DNA of 64,000 nucleotides from Pelobates cultripes (GCA_933207985.1 OW240921.1:105165573-105229572); one strand, 5' to 3'. Shown: positions 10,401-21,965, counted from the stretch's first letter. Program-made: numbers and translations. Notes: generated by a model not told the origin, from the sequence alone.

Positions 10401-11720
10401 GTAGAAAATACCCTAAAAACTCTAGTCACCAACACCAACAGCTTCATAAAAGACACAACCGACTTCCTCAACAAACTCAGCCAAATTACCAGTCTCCCTG
10501 CTAACACCATCCTTGTAACCATGGATGTGGAATCTCTGTACAGCAACATTCCACATACAGATGGCATCAATGCTTGCTTCCATTACCTCTCTAATGCCGA
10601 CAAGCACAAATACAGCCCCCGAATTATCACAGAACTGTATACCATTGTAACGCGCTGCGGAATTTGACGGTGCTCTATAAATATAATAATAATATTAATA
10701 ACTGGCACTATTCATCCTCACATATAATTATTTCAGTTTTAACAATGAGGTTTACCTACAAACAATGGGCACTGCTATGGTCACTAAGATGGCATCCCAC
10801 TATGTTAATCTGTTTATGGCAGATCTTGAACAACATTCAAATATTATAGCTATATTGATGATATCTTTATAATTGGGACTTAAAGTGAAGAAAAACTGAT
10901 ACAGTTCCATGACTCTTTTAACACATTCCATCCTTAATCAAACTAAAAATGGAATATTCCAATAAATCTGTGAATTTTCTGGACACCACTATGACATGTA
11001 ACAATGGCACAATCCACATCTTGGTTTACAGAAAACCCACAGACAGGTGCAGATACCTTCACAGCTCCAGCTTCCACCCCCTCCCATAATAAACAGGGCA
11101 TCATCTACAGCCAAGCCACTAGATACCATGGCATATGCTCTGATCCTAATGACCATAATTCCCATCTAAATGTACTCTCCCAATCTATGAGACAGAAAGA
11201 CTAAAAACCAAAGACTATTACTAAACAAATCAACTCTGTTGTAAAAACTCCATGCATGCACCTGCTACAGTATAGAGAGAACAAAATATCTACATGAGTG
11301 CCACTTGTGGTCACCTACAACCCAGCTCTTGAGGAAACACAGAAAATCATTAAAGACCTACAACCAATGTGAACAGAAGATGAGCGTCTGAAAAACATTT
11401 TCTCTGAAAACCCATGTTGGCCTTCAGACAACCACCAAACCGACAACAAAAATTAATCAAGATGAAGCTGTCCACTGATGGGAAGAATAAAGAAAACAAT
11501 CAATGCAAAAATTCTCACTGCAAACTGTGTCAGCACATATGCACAGACAACACAGCCACACACAACAATAAAACCTACATCATTAAAGGATCATACTCCT
11601 GCACATCCAGCAATGTGGTATACATGATTCAATGCACCAAATGCCACCTAGGGTGCTACATTGGGGAAACCACCCAGTAATTAAATGGCAGAATGAATGT
11701 ACAATTCCACCTTGTTAATA
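10338..11720 (+). pseudogene. Penelope-like element polyprotein (RT + GIY-YIG), broken
   Basis: Penelope-like elements move by a telomerase-related reverse transcriptase fused to a GIY-YIG nuclease. The frame at 10338-10640 reads FIKDTTDFLNKL..LVTMDVESLYSNIPH, a PLE RT signature (DV..LY.NIPH). The catalytic YIDDIFII is readable at about 10850-10878, and NFLDT, YRKPTDR and SSFHP of the RT thumb follow at 10970-11080. A zinc-finger-like Cys/His cluster and SSNVVYMIQC..CYIGETTQ near 11500-11680 mark the GIY-YIG domain, cut short before its C terminus. Stops and frameshifts (after 10667, near 10885 and at 11091) and an inserted fragment at 10645-10700 make it a pseudogene. The cysteine-rich nuclease suggests a Neptune-like clade; this is inference. 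Confidence 0.85.
10645..10700 (+). mobile_element. LINE/SINE tail fragment inserted in PLE
   Basis: The motif GCGCTGCGGAATTTGACGG followed by TATAAATA and AAT repeats resembles the 3' tail shared by many fish and frog LINE/SINE families. It interrupts the PLE RT frame between the fingers and the YIDD region. Confidence 0.5.
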
Positions 11721-11731
11721 TATGTTGAATA

Positions 11732-11904
11732 GACAAAAGGGTGCACTTGTTGGACTTTTTTTCAATAACTGTGTTTAATTCAGTTGCATATCAACATCTT
11801 GAGAAAGACCCGAACGAGTTAAAATGCCGATCTATGACACATATGTGATATGCAACTGAATTAAACATTTATTGAAAAAAGACCTACGTGTGCATCCTTT
11901 TGTC
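11732..11904. repeat. Foldback element with CTTGAGAAAG motif
   Basis: Inverted arms start GACAAAAGGGTGCAC and end GTGCATCCTTTTGTC, with TTCAATAA..GTTTAATTCAGTTGCATA paired to TATGCAACTGAATTAAAC. The loop contains CTTGAGAAAGACCCGAACG, a variant of the hairpin motif seen at 60424-60451. It lies just after the truncated PLE and may be part of the same family. Confidence 0.65.
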
Positions 11905-11909
11905 TATAT

Positions 11910-11952
11910 TTTTTTCTCTCTCTCTTTCTCTCTCTCTCTCTATATATATTGC
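11910..11952. repeat. CT/TA microsatellite
   Basis: A (CT)n run followed by a short (TA)n run. Confidence 0.85.
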
Positions 11953-13036
11953 ATAATTTCTAAAACATCTTCCCCCATGCTAAGTCTACAAATGATGAAT
12001 GAATGAATTTGGTCAATTTAAATTTTTCTAAGGTACCCTGAATTGCAATTTATACATGAAATTGCTACTATTCATTCCAGGTTTTCAAATAATAGCTATG
12101 CTATTTTTTTACGAAGAAAATAACTTAATAGTGAAGGGATTAACAGCCATCTCAGTGGGCAGAATGCAAATTAGTCAAACTTAAAATGTATTTATCTTTT
12201 TATATTATCGCTTATTGAAGTTATAGGTACTAACGTATGTTAAACAGATTTTAAATTCAAGAGTCAAACGTAAAGATATTGTGCTCTATATCCAGTTTAT
12301 ATCAAAATGATTGAAATTTGCATATAAATATGGGTTTTAAATTTATATAAATAAAACTCTGTTTCAAAATAAATGTCCCAGACAATTTAAGTGCTGGGAG
12401 CAATTATATGTCTCAAAAGAATCAAAATATTGTGAAGACAGATCTACAGTCTAGTCTGGCAATGCTTGTTTCAAAGGAGTGATAAAGAGAAAAAACATTA
12501 TCTTACGCAATTACTGAGCTTTTGTTTCATAAAATGGCTTAAAATTAAGGCATATGATTATCACAGCCACCAAAAGAGATTATTGGCAGACATTGTATTC
12601 TCTACAAGTTAACAATGGCCATAGATTATTTGAACATAGATCCAAAAGTAACCATCCTACCCTGCTCACAAGAATCTATGAAAATTCAAACCAAAACATA
12701 ACTTCATTCGGATGAATTTGAAACTGAACTATCACAAAGAGAACACAACATTTTGGGGGCAATATGGGAATTAGATATATAATTTTATAGTATTAGACTA
12801 ATTGATGAATCAACTTAACTAGGTCAAAGACACAATGATGTCTCAGACGTTTCTGGAGTTTAGAAGCAATTTACATACCTATGGTTAGGGCTTTCCTAGG
12901 AACAAATTCGACCCAGACATTTTTGTATCACCAAGGCCCACTTTCAAAGTAAACATGTTGGTTCAATGCACAAAGCTCTACTGAAGAGCTCTCACATGAG
13001 AAAACGGCCCTATATTTGCTCTGCGCAGCACAATCA
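11953..13036. other. Gene-free AT-rich stretch
   Basis: No coding frame, RNA gene or bounded repeat can be supported here. Confidence 0.4.
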
Positions 13037-13440
13037 AATTTATTAAAGGAACACTATAGGCACCCAGTGGTCTGAGTGCATAGTCTCTGGTCACTTAACT
13101 CTGCAAAGGTAATTATTGCAGTTTTAATGAACTGCAATAATTACCTTTGAGGGTTAACTCCAGACCAGTCTGTCTACCAGACTGCCACTTGAGGGACTTC
13201 TGGGTCATTGGGAAACTTTTGGTCACCTAGCTGACATTGGACCTCCTTACGCTATGCATAAGGACATCCAGCATCATGTACAATCCCATAGGAAAGAATT
13301 ATACATGCTTTCTTGTGGGGGAAATATTAATGAGAGTGTGGCCATTGCCGCGCATGTGGGTTAGGCCTGTCCAGTCTGCTGACATTGTTGGCAGAAGAGT
13401 GCAGAGGGACATTGGTGCTGAAATCAGGTAAGGACACTAA
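13037..13440. mobile_element. TTAA-type MITE fragment with perfect 20-bp hairpin
   Basis: It begins TTAAAGGAACACTATAGGCA, the family terminus also seen at 19872. It contains a perfect hairpin: 20-bp arms at 13104-13123 and 13130-13149 around a 6-base loop. The right part resembles 31640-31760 (CATCCAGCATCATGTACAATCCCATAGG-like block). The copy ends at the CR1 boundary (13441) without its mirror terminus. Confidence 0.6.
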
Positions 13441-13441
13441 A

Positions 13442-14378
13442 GGAAACATAGAAACATAGAATCATAGAATGTGACGGTAGATAAGAACCATTCGGTCCAT
13501 CTAGTCTGCCCAATTTTCTAAATACTTTCATTAGTCCCTGGCCTTATCTTGTAGTTAGGATAGCCTAATGCCTATCCCACACATGCTTAAACTCCTTTAC
13601 TGTGTTAACCTCTACCACTTAAGCTGGAAGGCTATTCCATGCATCCACTACCCTCTCAGTAAAGTAATACTTCCTGATATTATTTTTAAACTATGTCATC
13701 TTGTTGTGGTAGTTTTTCTTCTTTTAACTATAGTCTCCTCCTTTACTGTGTTGATTCCCGTTATGTATTTAAATGTTTCTATCATATCCCCCCTGTCTCG
13801 TCTTTCCTCCAATCTATACATGTTAAGGTCATTTAACCTTTCCTGGTAAGTTTTATCCTGCAATCCATGAACCAGTTTAGTAGCCCTTCTCTGAACTCTC
13901 TCTAAGGTATCAATATCCTTCTGAAGATATGGTCTCCAGTACTGCGTACAATACTCCAAGTGAGGTCTCACCAGTGTTCTGTACAATGGCATAAGCACTT
14001 CCCTCTTTCTATTGCCAATACCTCTCCCTATACAACCAAGCACTCTGCTAGCATTTCCTGATGCCCTATTACATTGTCTGCCTACCTTTAAGTCATCAGA
14101 AATAATCACCCCTAAATCCCTTTCCTCAGATGTTGAGGTTAGGACTCTATCAAATATTCTGTACTCTGCCCTTGGGTTTTTACATCCAAGATGCATTATC
14201 TTGCACTTATCCACATTAAATGTCAGTTTCCACAACTCTGACCATTTTTCTAGTTTACCTAAATCATTTGCCAATTGGCTTATCCGTCCTGGAACATCAA
14301 CCCTGTTACATATCTTAGTATCATCAGCAAAAAGACATACCTTACCATCAAGACCTTCTGCAATATCACTAATAAACT
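13442..14378 (-). mobile_element. CR1-type LINE, 5'-truncated copy
   Basis: On the minus strand, the frame at 14274-13696 encodes the C-terminal part of a reverse transcriptase: LTFNVDKCKIMHLG, SEERDLGVIISDDLKV, VRPHLEYCTQYWRPYLQKDI and RVQRRATKLVHGLQ are classical signatures of the CR1/L2/Rex group. The upstream DD of FADD is readable near 14320. The 3' end lies at low coordinates and finishes in ATGTTTC-type 8-bp units (GAAACATAGAAACATAG on the + strand), as CR1 tails do. It is nearly identical in layout to the larger copy at 58051-64000. Confidence 0.85.
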
Positions 14379-14404
14379 ATAGTTTTACTTTAATATACTT
14401 GCGC

Positions 14405-15770
14405 TGTGTTTGCTTGTGACTTGTCTCTGTTATCTTCATAAGTGTGTGTATGTGTGTGTGCGTGCATGTGTGACAATGGAGTATGTGTGTGTGGGATGCA
14501 GTGTGTGGGGGTGCAGTGTGTGTGATGGCTATGGTGTGTGGGGGGGCTGCAGTGCATTTGTAGGTGTGGAGAGGGAATTATGTGCTTGTGAAAGGTGCAG
14601 TGTGTGTGAGTGGGGGGTGCAGTATGTGTGTGTGTGTGCGTGTGTGTAAGGACTGCAGTGTGTGTGTAAGGGCTGTAGTGTGTGAGTTTGAGGGCTGCAG
14701 TGTGTACTTGTGTGTGTCTGTGAGGTGTGCAGTGTGTGTGTGTGTATTTAGGGAGTGCAGCATGTATATTTGATGGGTGCACTGTGTGTGTGAAGGGTGC
14801 AGTGTGTGTGGGGGGTGAAGTGTATGTGAGGGCTGCAGTGTGTGTGTGAGAGGGCTGCAGTGTGTGTGTGAGAGGGCCGCAGGGTGTGTTTGAGGGCTGC
14901 ATTGTGTTTGTTTGTTTGTGGAGTGCACTTCGTGTGTGGAGTGCAGCGTGTGTGAGATAGTTGCAATGTCTGTGTGTGAGGGTTGACAGTGTGTGTGTGT
15001 GGGAGGTGACATTGGTGTGTGTGTGTGGGGGCTGCAGTGTGTTTGTAGGTGTGGAGAGTGGATTGTGTTCTTGTGAAAGGTGCAGTGTGTGTGTGTGAGA
15101 GACATGTGGTGTGTGTGTGTGAAAGGGCTGCAGTGTGTACTTGTGTGTGTCTGTGAGGGGTGCAATGTGTGTGTATTTAGTGAGTGCAGTGTGTATATGT
15201 TTGATGGGTGCTGTGTGTGTGTGTGTGTGTGTGTGTGAGGGGTGCAGTGTGTGTGGGGGTCTGCAGTATGTGTCGGGGGGCTGCAGTGTGTGTGGGGGTA
15301 CAGTGTGTGTGAGTGCTGCAGTGTATGTGAGAGGGGTGCATGGTGTATTTGAGGAGTGCAGTATGTGTGCGTTTGAGGAGTGGAGAGTGTGTGTGGGGTG
15401 CAGCGTGTGAGATGGTTGCACTGTCTCTGTGTGAGAGGTTACAGTGTGTGTGTGGGGGTGACAATGGTGTGTGTGTGAGGGCTGCAGTGTGTGTGGAGGT
15501 GCAGTGTGTTTCAGTGTATGTTTGAGGGTTGAAGTGTGTGCGTGTGTGGCGGGTAATAGTGTATGTCAGGGAGTAACAGTGTTGTGTGTGGGCTACAGTG
15601 TGTGTGTGTATAGCTGCAGTGTGTGTGTGGGAGGGTGCAGTATTTGTGTGAGCAATGCAGTGTGTGATGGCTGTAGTGTGCCATCTCCTGTGGGGGAGTT
15701 GCAGTGTATGTGAGTGGATGACAGTGTAGTGTGGGAGGTATTATGTTGTGTGGGCAGATTAAGGCAATAC
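14405..15770. repeat. TG-rich minisatellite (GTGTGTGAGGGCTGCAGT-type)
   Basis: More than 1.3 kb of imperfect units joining GTGTGTGTG tracts to GGGCTGCAGT or GGGGTGCAGT. Unit length varies, about 20-50 bp, and larger blocks seem duplicated (compare 14535-14770 with 15030-15205). Long open frames on both strands (up to 343 codons on the minus strand) are low-complexity artefacts of the repeat and not genes. Confidence 0.9.
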
Positions 15771-15779
15771 ATGTATTTT

Positions 15780-16345
15780 TTATATTAAAAAAATATACTT
15801 TATATCATCCCCCTCTTTAGACAGGAAGCACAGATATTTCCATATTTTCTATATATTGGTGGCTCGGTGAGGAAGCCCTGGTGGTCCAGCGGTGAGTGAA
15901 CTCTAGCCTGTAGCTCCTCTGGCCAGAGTTCACTCTTGCGAGAATGGAGTGCTGCCTGCAAGCTGCAGATCCCCTGGGTCTCCTCTCTATCTCTCTCCCT
16001 CCCCTGACGGCTGCTGCATCTCACTGCCTGTGGGCTGGTCAGGGAGATCTTTCATCTCCCCACTGGCCCATCATTGCACACAGCAGGGTCTGGGCTTGGA
16101 TAGTGCCGGCTCGCATAGGCCACAGGGCAAAATACTCTGACCTCCCCTGCCAGCCTCAGCCCATGCCCATCGCGGCCCACCGGGCATTTGCCCAATTTTA
16201 CCGAAGGCCCTTCTGGGCCTGCCTATGGAGTTCATGTGAGCAGGAATATACATTATACAGTTAATACAAAGGCACATGCCATGTTAAGAGGGAGCTATAG
16301 TGTAAAGAATACAGATTTGTATTACTTACACTAGAGAATCCCTTT
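15780..16345. other. GC-rich repeat-like segment next to the minisatellite
   Basis: A local GC-rich island with CCCGGTGGGC-type motifs (CGCGGCCCACCGGGCATTTG near 16171-16190). A comparable island lies at 45625-46030 beside another TG-rich array, so this may be a dispersed repeat and not a gene promoter. The end (about 16285-16340, AGCTATAGTGTAAAG..CCCTTTAAA) looks like a decayed TTAA MITE terminus. Short open frames here have no recognisable product. Confidence 0.4.
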
Positions 16346-16990
16346 AAATTTGTGTAGTCAGGTTTTCAAATGCTCTGGAGATGAAAATTTTAATTTGCAA
16401 TCATTCTATTACAAAAGTATATATTTCCATTATCAATTTACTTGTCCAGTTACTTTTTCCATCTACTGTAAACACAATATAGACAATAAAAATATTTTCT
16501 AGAAGTATAAATACTCTGATTCTATTTGCAATATGGACCTAGCATATTCTCCAAATCCAAATGCTGGAACCAAGCACTACCAGATTTACATAAAAAATCA
16601 ATATCTAAGTGCAAAATAAGATTTGAAAAGGCTTAATGGTGTGAAGGTGCTAATTAAACGAGAAATTACAGTATCTGTATGAGACTTTGAGAGGTGTCTA
16701 CTCTAGGTGTCTATGTAAGGTAAGGCAGAATTCTTGTTGTTCTTTTATTCTGATGTATTGGTAAAGGATAAATACATAATTAAATCTAAAAAAAAAAAAA
16801 AAACAATAGACAAGAACAATAGTTTATTATGATATGGTGTGGGTACTTCTACTCCCTTCAGGATATCAAATTGACCACAATGGTCTCTTATTTTTCCACA
16901 CTGTAATTACACATCATTGATTATTGTCTTTAAGATAAGGGGTGAACTATGATGTTCTTTGTGAATGACTGACTCTTAGTTTATTCTCAT
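16346..16990. other. Gene-free AT-rich stretch
   Basis: Contains an A run near 16788-16802; nothing else can be supported. Confidence 0.4.
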
Positions 16991-16994
16991 CGGC

Positions 16995-17165
16995 CAGTGT
17001 TTTCCAAACAAGTCCTCCACACACCCTACCAGTCCAGGATTTAGGGATTATCCAAATTCAGCTTTGCCTAAGATGTTTTTTGATTTCTAAAACACTCAGA
17101 CACAACTGGGTAATCCCTAAATCCTGGACTGGTTGATGTGCCTTGAGGACTGGCTTGGAGATCTG
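16995..17165. mobile_element. hAT-type MITE, degenerate palindrome
   Basis: Starts near CCAGTGTTTTCCAAACAAGT. Arms ACCAGTCCAGGATTTAGGGA and CCCTAAATCCTGGACTGGT form a strong inner inverted repeat around an A/T-rich loop. The CAGTGTTTTCCAA terminus is typical of hAT MITEs. The right terminus is decayed. Confidence 0.6.
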
Positions 17166-17439
17166 GATAAAACATTTAGTTTGGTCTGGGTGCTTACCAC
17201 TTGCCCCTAGATTATCTCCTGGTCATGGAATGTATCACAAAAATAATATTCAAACCTAGAAAGTGGTGTACTTTATTTAGATAGGACTGGTGGATCATTA
17301 GTAATGACTTATTTTTTATTAGAATTTTTTTTAAATCAAATAGTGTATCTAAATAGGGATTCAAAACTCTTCATAACCAGAATTTTCTACCTCCATGAAG
17401 AGGGAATTGTATCAAAGCTAATAAAGTATCTGCATAACA
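17166..17439. other. Gene-free stretch
   Basis: Nothing recognisable. Confidence 0.4.
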
Positions 17440-17795
17440 AGATATTGATATTCCTCTTTTGTGGCAAGTGATTAGTATGTGGTCAAAGTATATCAAAACA
17501 TGCTTAAGCAACATTCGATTTCTTTATTCATAAAGGACTGGAAGGTTGCTGAGGGCACTACATAGGCCGAACACATCACAAGATCCTCATGATGCCCATT
17601 CGTGTATCACAAACTGCCATGAATTTATAAATATTTGCAAAAGACATCGATATCCCTCTTTGGTGTTAAGAAATTAGTATGTTATCGAAGTATTTCGTAA
17701 CATGCGTTAGTAAGGACTGGAAGACTGCTAGGGTACTACAGATGTCACAAGATTCCTACGATACATGTATGATAACCAGTCATGGATATATAATT
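17440..17795. repeat. Old tandem duplication, about 195-bp unit
   Basis: The unit starting GATATTGATATTCCTCTTTT (about 17440) recurs as GACATCGATATCCCTCTTTG (about 17643). Both continue with GATTAGTATGT/AATTAGTATGT, AAAGTAT/GAAGTAT, AACATGC, AAGGACTGGAAG, and CACAAGAT. The copies have clearly diverged. Confidence 0.6.
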
Positions 17796-19154
17796 ACTTT
17801 AAAGAATATAAAAATAAGACATAAAAGTAAGATTTAAGTTGCCTCTTGCTTTGCTAAATATATACATTTTGTAATATTCATATTGCAATTTATCTACATA
17901 GTTTGGCTATGCTATATTTATTCTAATTTCAGCAATATGAACTTAACATGATTAAAAAATATGCAGATGTAATTTAGCTTTTATAAAAACATTTTTAAAT
18001 CCAGCATCAGTTGTGTAGCGACTATGGATATTAAAATGTTTCTCTAGCTTCTTTCACAAAAATTGGAGACAGCTCATTTTGTCATCGCCCACTATTTTCT
18101 TTTCTTTATTTTACACCAATTTAAGGCTTTCACTCAAAGAAAAGATTAGCAATTGTTGAAAGCACAAAAGCATGGAAAAAACTTGCTGGCCATATTTTCT
18201 ACTGACGGCAGCTAAAATAGCCCTTTATCTAATGTGTGTAACAATGAAGTCAATGTAAATCAGTTGAACATCAAAGAAAACAGTTGCTAGCATTTTGCAT
18301 ATGTCAAATGATATGTGCACTCTTCACTTTCCATTAATCTAAGAAAAAGCAAAGTACGAACTATACCTTCAAATATACGAATAATATACTCTTCAATACA
18401 ATTATACATTCTCTGTGTATTACACACAATATCTCTACACAGGGCATAGTTTGGAAGACACCAACGTCAGTAGGAGACAAGATAACTGTTTTACACATTT
18501 TTGCTCACATCCACGTTTTTTGGCCAACATCCACTTACACGGAATGCTCATAAATGTAAGCCTGTAAGAGAAATGGCTTTTTAGTGCCAATGATGTTACT
18601 CTGGAAAGAGAATGATTACACACACTCCTTACATACATCCCTTTTGAGTTTGTACAATGTCAGAGGTGAAAATACTGTCAGATGTGCAAAGAAAAGATAG
18701 GATCATACGCATGTATTTTACATGGACCCAAGTTCAAAAGATAAACATAAAACCTACTTCTGGTCATAATATATGCAGTGCAACATTATTTTGCACATGT
18801 TATTATTTATTATAACATTATTTTGAATGTACACATAGGGCCCACAAGACTCACTGAACATGTTGGTTTATGTACCAGTAAATGTGTAGTTGTGTGTATT
18901 TATCAGTAAGTTACAATATTGTATGTAAACTTAATGCGCACATGTTCTTAAATGCATTTACTACCGCAAGCTATTGAACCATTATCGTGCAGTTAATGTA
19001 CTATATAATTTGTTTTTGATAGTTACAGACATTAAATATTTATAAATATGCCCTCAGTGGAAACATTTCCTGAGAAATGATAAGATCAAATTGCAATTTT
19101 TCCATAGACTTCAGAAAGAGAAAATATATAAATATAAAAATTATACTAGCATTA
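17796..19154. other. Gene-free AT-rich stretch
   Basis: No coding frame, RNA gene or bounded repeat recognised. I looked for minus-strand DRD2 exons and saw none. Confidence 0.35.
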
Positions 19155-19590
19155 GCTCATGAAATATTTCATTCCAAAATCAATCATGGATAATAATAAG
19201 TAGAAGTCATCATTTCTGCTGGAATGATTTGCACTAAATGCTGGTGCTGGAGTTTGAATCCATTCAGGAACCAGAACATTAGTGATGCTAAGCACTGGTA
19301 TTGGTGGATCAGCCTGAACTCGGCCATTATAATTCATCCCAATGAAGTTAAACTGGTGTCAAGGTTAAAGCACTGTTCAAAATAATCAGGTACTTCCAAT
19401 GTGATCTTGTCAAAAAAATTTTCATTGGCATTATTTTGTTCATATGAATCAAAGTCATACTGAAAAAGGCCTTCAGGAAGTCATTGTTTGACCCATCTAG
19501 AATGTCATTGGATGCTGTAGCCATAAAGGGCAGACCTGAACCAACAAAATAGCCTAGTACACTCTTCCACCAAATTAAGAAGCAATGAAG
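19155..19590 (-). pseudogene. Unidentified degraded coding remnant
   Basis: On the minus strand, protein-like sequence with normal composition runs across shifted frames. One part (about 19472 to 19340) reads FQYDFDSYEQNNANENFF followed by DKITLEVPDYFEQCFNLD. A second frame (19337 to 19155) reads MNYNGRVQADPPIPVLSI and then VPEWIQTPAPAFSANHSSR. Upstream, in another frame, is MATASNDILDGSNNDFL (about 19523-19473). At least two frameshifts are needed to connect them. I do not recognise the family. It could be a processed pseudogene, an old exon relic, or a transposon protein fragment; chance is possible for each piece alone. Confidence 0.4.
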
Positions 19591-19871
19591 ATTTAACTTT
19601 CATGCAGGCTTCAATGATTTACCTTTATTTAATTTTACAAGTAATAATATGCTTTAGACAAATTCTGGAAAGTAATAATTTACATAGGATGATGAGTTTT
19701 GCAGGTCTCCCACAATATAATAGGAATGGACTGATTTATTGTTTTTTTTTTTTTAAGAATAAGAGGACGAGTATCTTCAGGATATTGCAACATTTTCTGT
19801 ATAGCATACCCATATATAATAATCATGTGATTACAATACTGGGACACTATATTCAATAACACAACCTTCAA

Positions 19872-20163
19872 TTAAAGGGACACTATAGGCACCCAGACCA
19901 CTTCATCTCATTGAAGTGATCTGGATGCAGTGTCCCTTTCCCACTTAGTCCTGCAATGTAAAACAAATAATTACTTTGCAAGGCTAAGACTGCCTTCAGT
20001 GGCTGTCTAAAAGACCCAGAGCCGAGGGTCTGACCCAGAGCTAAGACATCAGCACTGGAATTGAGTGAGTAACATAAAGTTTTTTTAACCCTTTATCTGC
20101 CGGCGAGGGGACAGTGGGTTCCTATAGTGTTTGTATTCCTAAAACTATAGAATCCCCCTTTAA
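19872..20163. mobile_element. Nested TTAA MITE
   Basis: TTAA at 19872-19875 and at 20160-20163 flank a 284-bp element that begins AGGGACACTATAGGCACCCA and ends ACTATAGAATCCCCC. It sits exactly where the host MITE family has an internal TTAA, as expected for a TTAA-specific transposase that leaves precise duplications. Confidence 0.75.
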
Positions 20164-20293
20164 CGAAGCAGTTTGGGTGTATAAACCATGACCCTTCCGT
20201 CTCACTGGTCAACTCTATGTCATTTAGGAGTTACTTTATTTATGCAGCCCTGGTCACACCTCACTGCATGTAATATGCATGGTCTTCCTAAAC

Positions 20294-20440
20294 CAGTGAT
20301 GGCTAACCTTGACACCATAAATTGTTTCTGAAACACATTTCCCATGATGCTCACCTAGCTTTTAGACTCCAAAAGCTAGCTGAGCATCATGGGAAATGTA
20401 TTCCAGAAACAATTTATGATGTCAAGGTTAGCCATCACTG
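20294..20440. mobile_element. hAT MITE, 147 bp, with perfect 8-bp TSD
   Basis: It begins CAGTGATGGCTAACCTTGAC and ends with the mirror image GCCATCACTG; nearly the whole element is a palindrome. The flanks are TCCTAAAC at 20286-20293 and again at 20441-20448, a perfect 8-bp duplication as made by hAT transposases. Confidence 0.92.
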
Positions 20441-20810
20441 TCCTAAACACTTCCTGTAAAGTAAAATCTGATTTTTATACTTCCTTTATAACACAGTCTG
20501 TTTACTTTCAAATGCCCTATCTCCTGCACTGTTAATAGCTTGCTAGGTCTTGGAGGATCCTCATGTGTGTGATTAAAGTTCAATTTACAGAGCCAGTAAT
20601 AAAAATGTCTAAAGCAAGTTAACATCTGATATGACATTTTCTATTTTTTCATGCAGACTGTGTGAGTCACGGCCAGTGTATGTATGGCTATTACTGTATA
20701 AAAAGAAAGAAAGGTGATTTAACTCCTAAATGGCATTTAATTGAGCAGTGAGACTGCAGAGGCATAATCTATACGCTTAACTTGCTTTGGTGACTATAGT
20801 GTCCCTTTAA

Positions 20811-21965
20811 CAAATTGTGTTAAAACAATAATAAACACGTAACTTCCTTGAGTTTAACTAACCACTGGACATTTTTGCATGACCAGAACTGAATAAATTC
20901 CCCCTCTGGTAGTAGTCTGTAGATAAGCAACCCTGATGAGTGACAGCACAAGCAATCAATCTAATTAAAAATGGGTCATTAATTGCAGTAACATGTTCAT
21001 CAAAGTGACACGTTCATTCTAGCACTTCTATCTTTTTTACCTCCAAAGGGAAGAATGCCAGTCATATTTTAGGTAGTTGACAAATGACAGGCTATCTCTA
21101 TCTATTCATGATCTAGTGTTTAGCTAGACTGTCATCTTCAGTTAATCAGCTTGCCCTATATTGGATGGAGTGAAATACTCGTACAGCATTTTGCTCCATA
21201 ATTATACATTGCTCAAATTAAACTTAACCCAAATGCTAAATGTGCTACATTTGAAAATAAAAATATGGGACCTATGTAAAAAAATGCACAATATGTAGAT
21301 AGGAATTAATTTAAGGAGTGATATGCTAATTAACTATGTTAAACTGAAACTTCAAGATTAGTTGACATGCATTGAAGCTGTGTAATTATCTAATGGCATT
21401 GGATGTTGTTGATTAAAAGTTACAGTTTCAGTCTTGCATAAACATATTGGTTATGGAATTCTAAAGCAATTCCTCTGTCCACTGTATGGTGCTAATGCTT
21501 CATATTATTTTCAAGTTGATTTCATAAAATTACATAACAATGCAATCCATGATGTTTTATTTAATAGGATGTTGTCCACACACAAAAAAAAAAAAACAGC
21601 AAGCAAACCTTTTTTATATGAAATCCTTTATAACTGAAGATGCCACACGTTTTATAGAGTAAAGAAAGATATAACAATAGAGTTTAGATGTTTTGTAGTC
21701 CCATAGAGAATTAACTGCATTCAATCATAGTATATAGGCTATAGCACACACATAAATAGTGTTAATAAAAGACAATACAATTTCACCTATACATTGTCCT
21801 AGAAGAATTTCTATCAAATTATATAGATTTTCTTCAAAATATATATAAAAGTTTGGTTCCCCATCTGTTCAGCTTATTTTTCAGCTTAGAAGTAACAAAG
21901 ACTCCTTTGATAGCAAATGACAAACTATCCTATATTGCAGTCCTGCACAATCTGCAGCCCCACAG
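20811..21965. other. Gene-free AT-rich stretch
   Basis: Nothing beyond simple A-rich runs (for example about 21582-21597) can be supported. Confidence 0.4.

Larger units (their letters stand above)
19838..20810. mobile_element. TTAA MITE carrying two nested insertions
   Basis: The left end (CTGGGACACTATATTCAATA.., 19838-19875) and the part from TTAACGAAGCAGTTTGG (20160 on) together align to the start of the related MITE at 7443. The right end is CTATAGTGTCCCTTTAA (20794-20810). A second TTAA element interrupts it at an internal TTAA, and a 147-bp hAT MITE sits further right. Body motifs (CATTTAGGAGTTA, CACCTCACTGCATGT, GCTTGCTAGG) are shared with 7443-7896. Confidence 0.7.

Noticed and set aside
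14390..15421. A 343-codon minus-strand open frame
   Set aside because: It is His/Thr/Pro repetitive text from the TG-rich minisatellite; several frames on both strands are open because the repeat lacks stop triplets.
18435..19337. Possible minus-strand DRD2 exons downstream of ANKK1
   Set aside because: I looked for receptor transmembrane text and a typical C-terminal end; the frames here do not show it.
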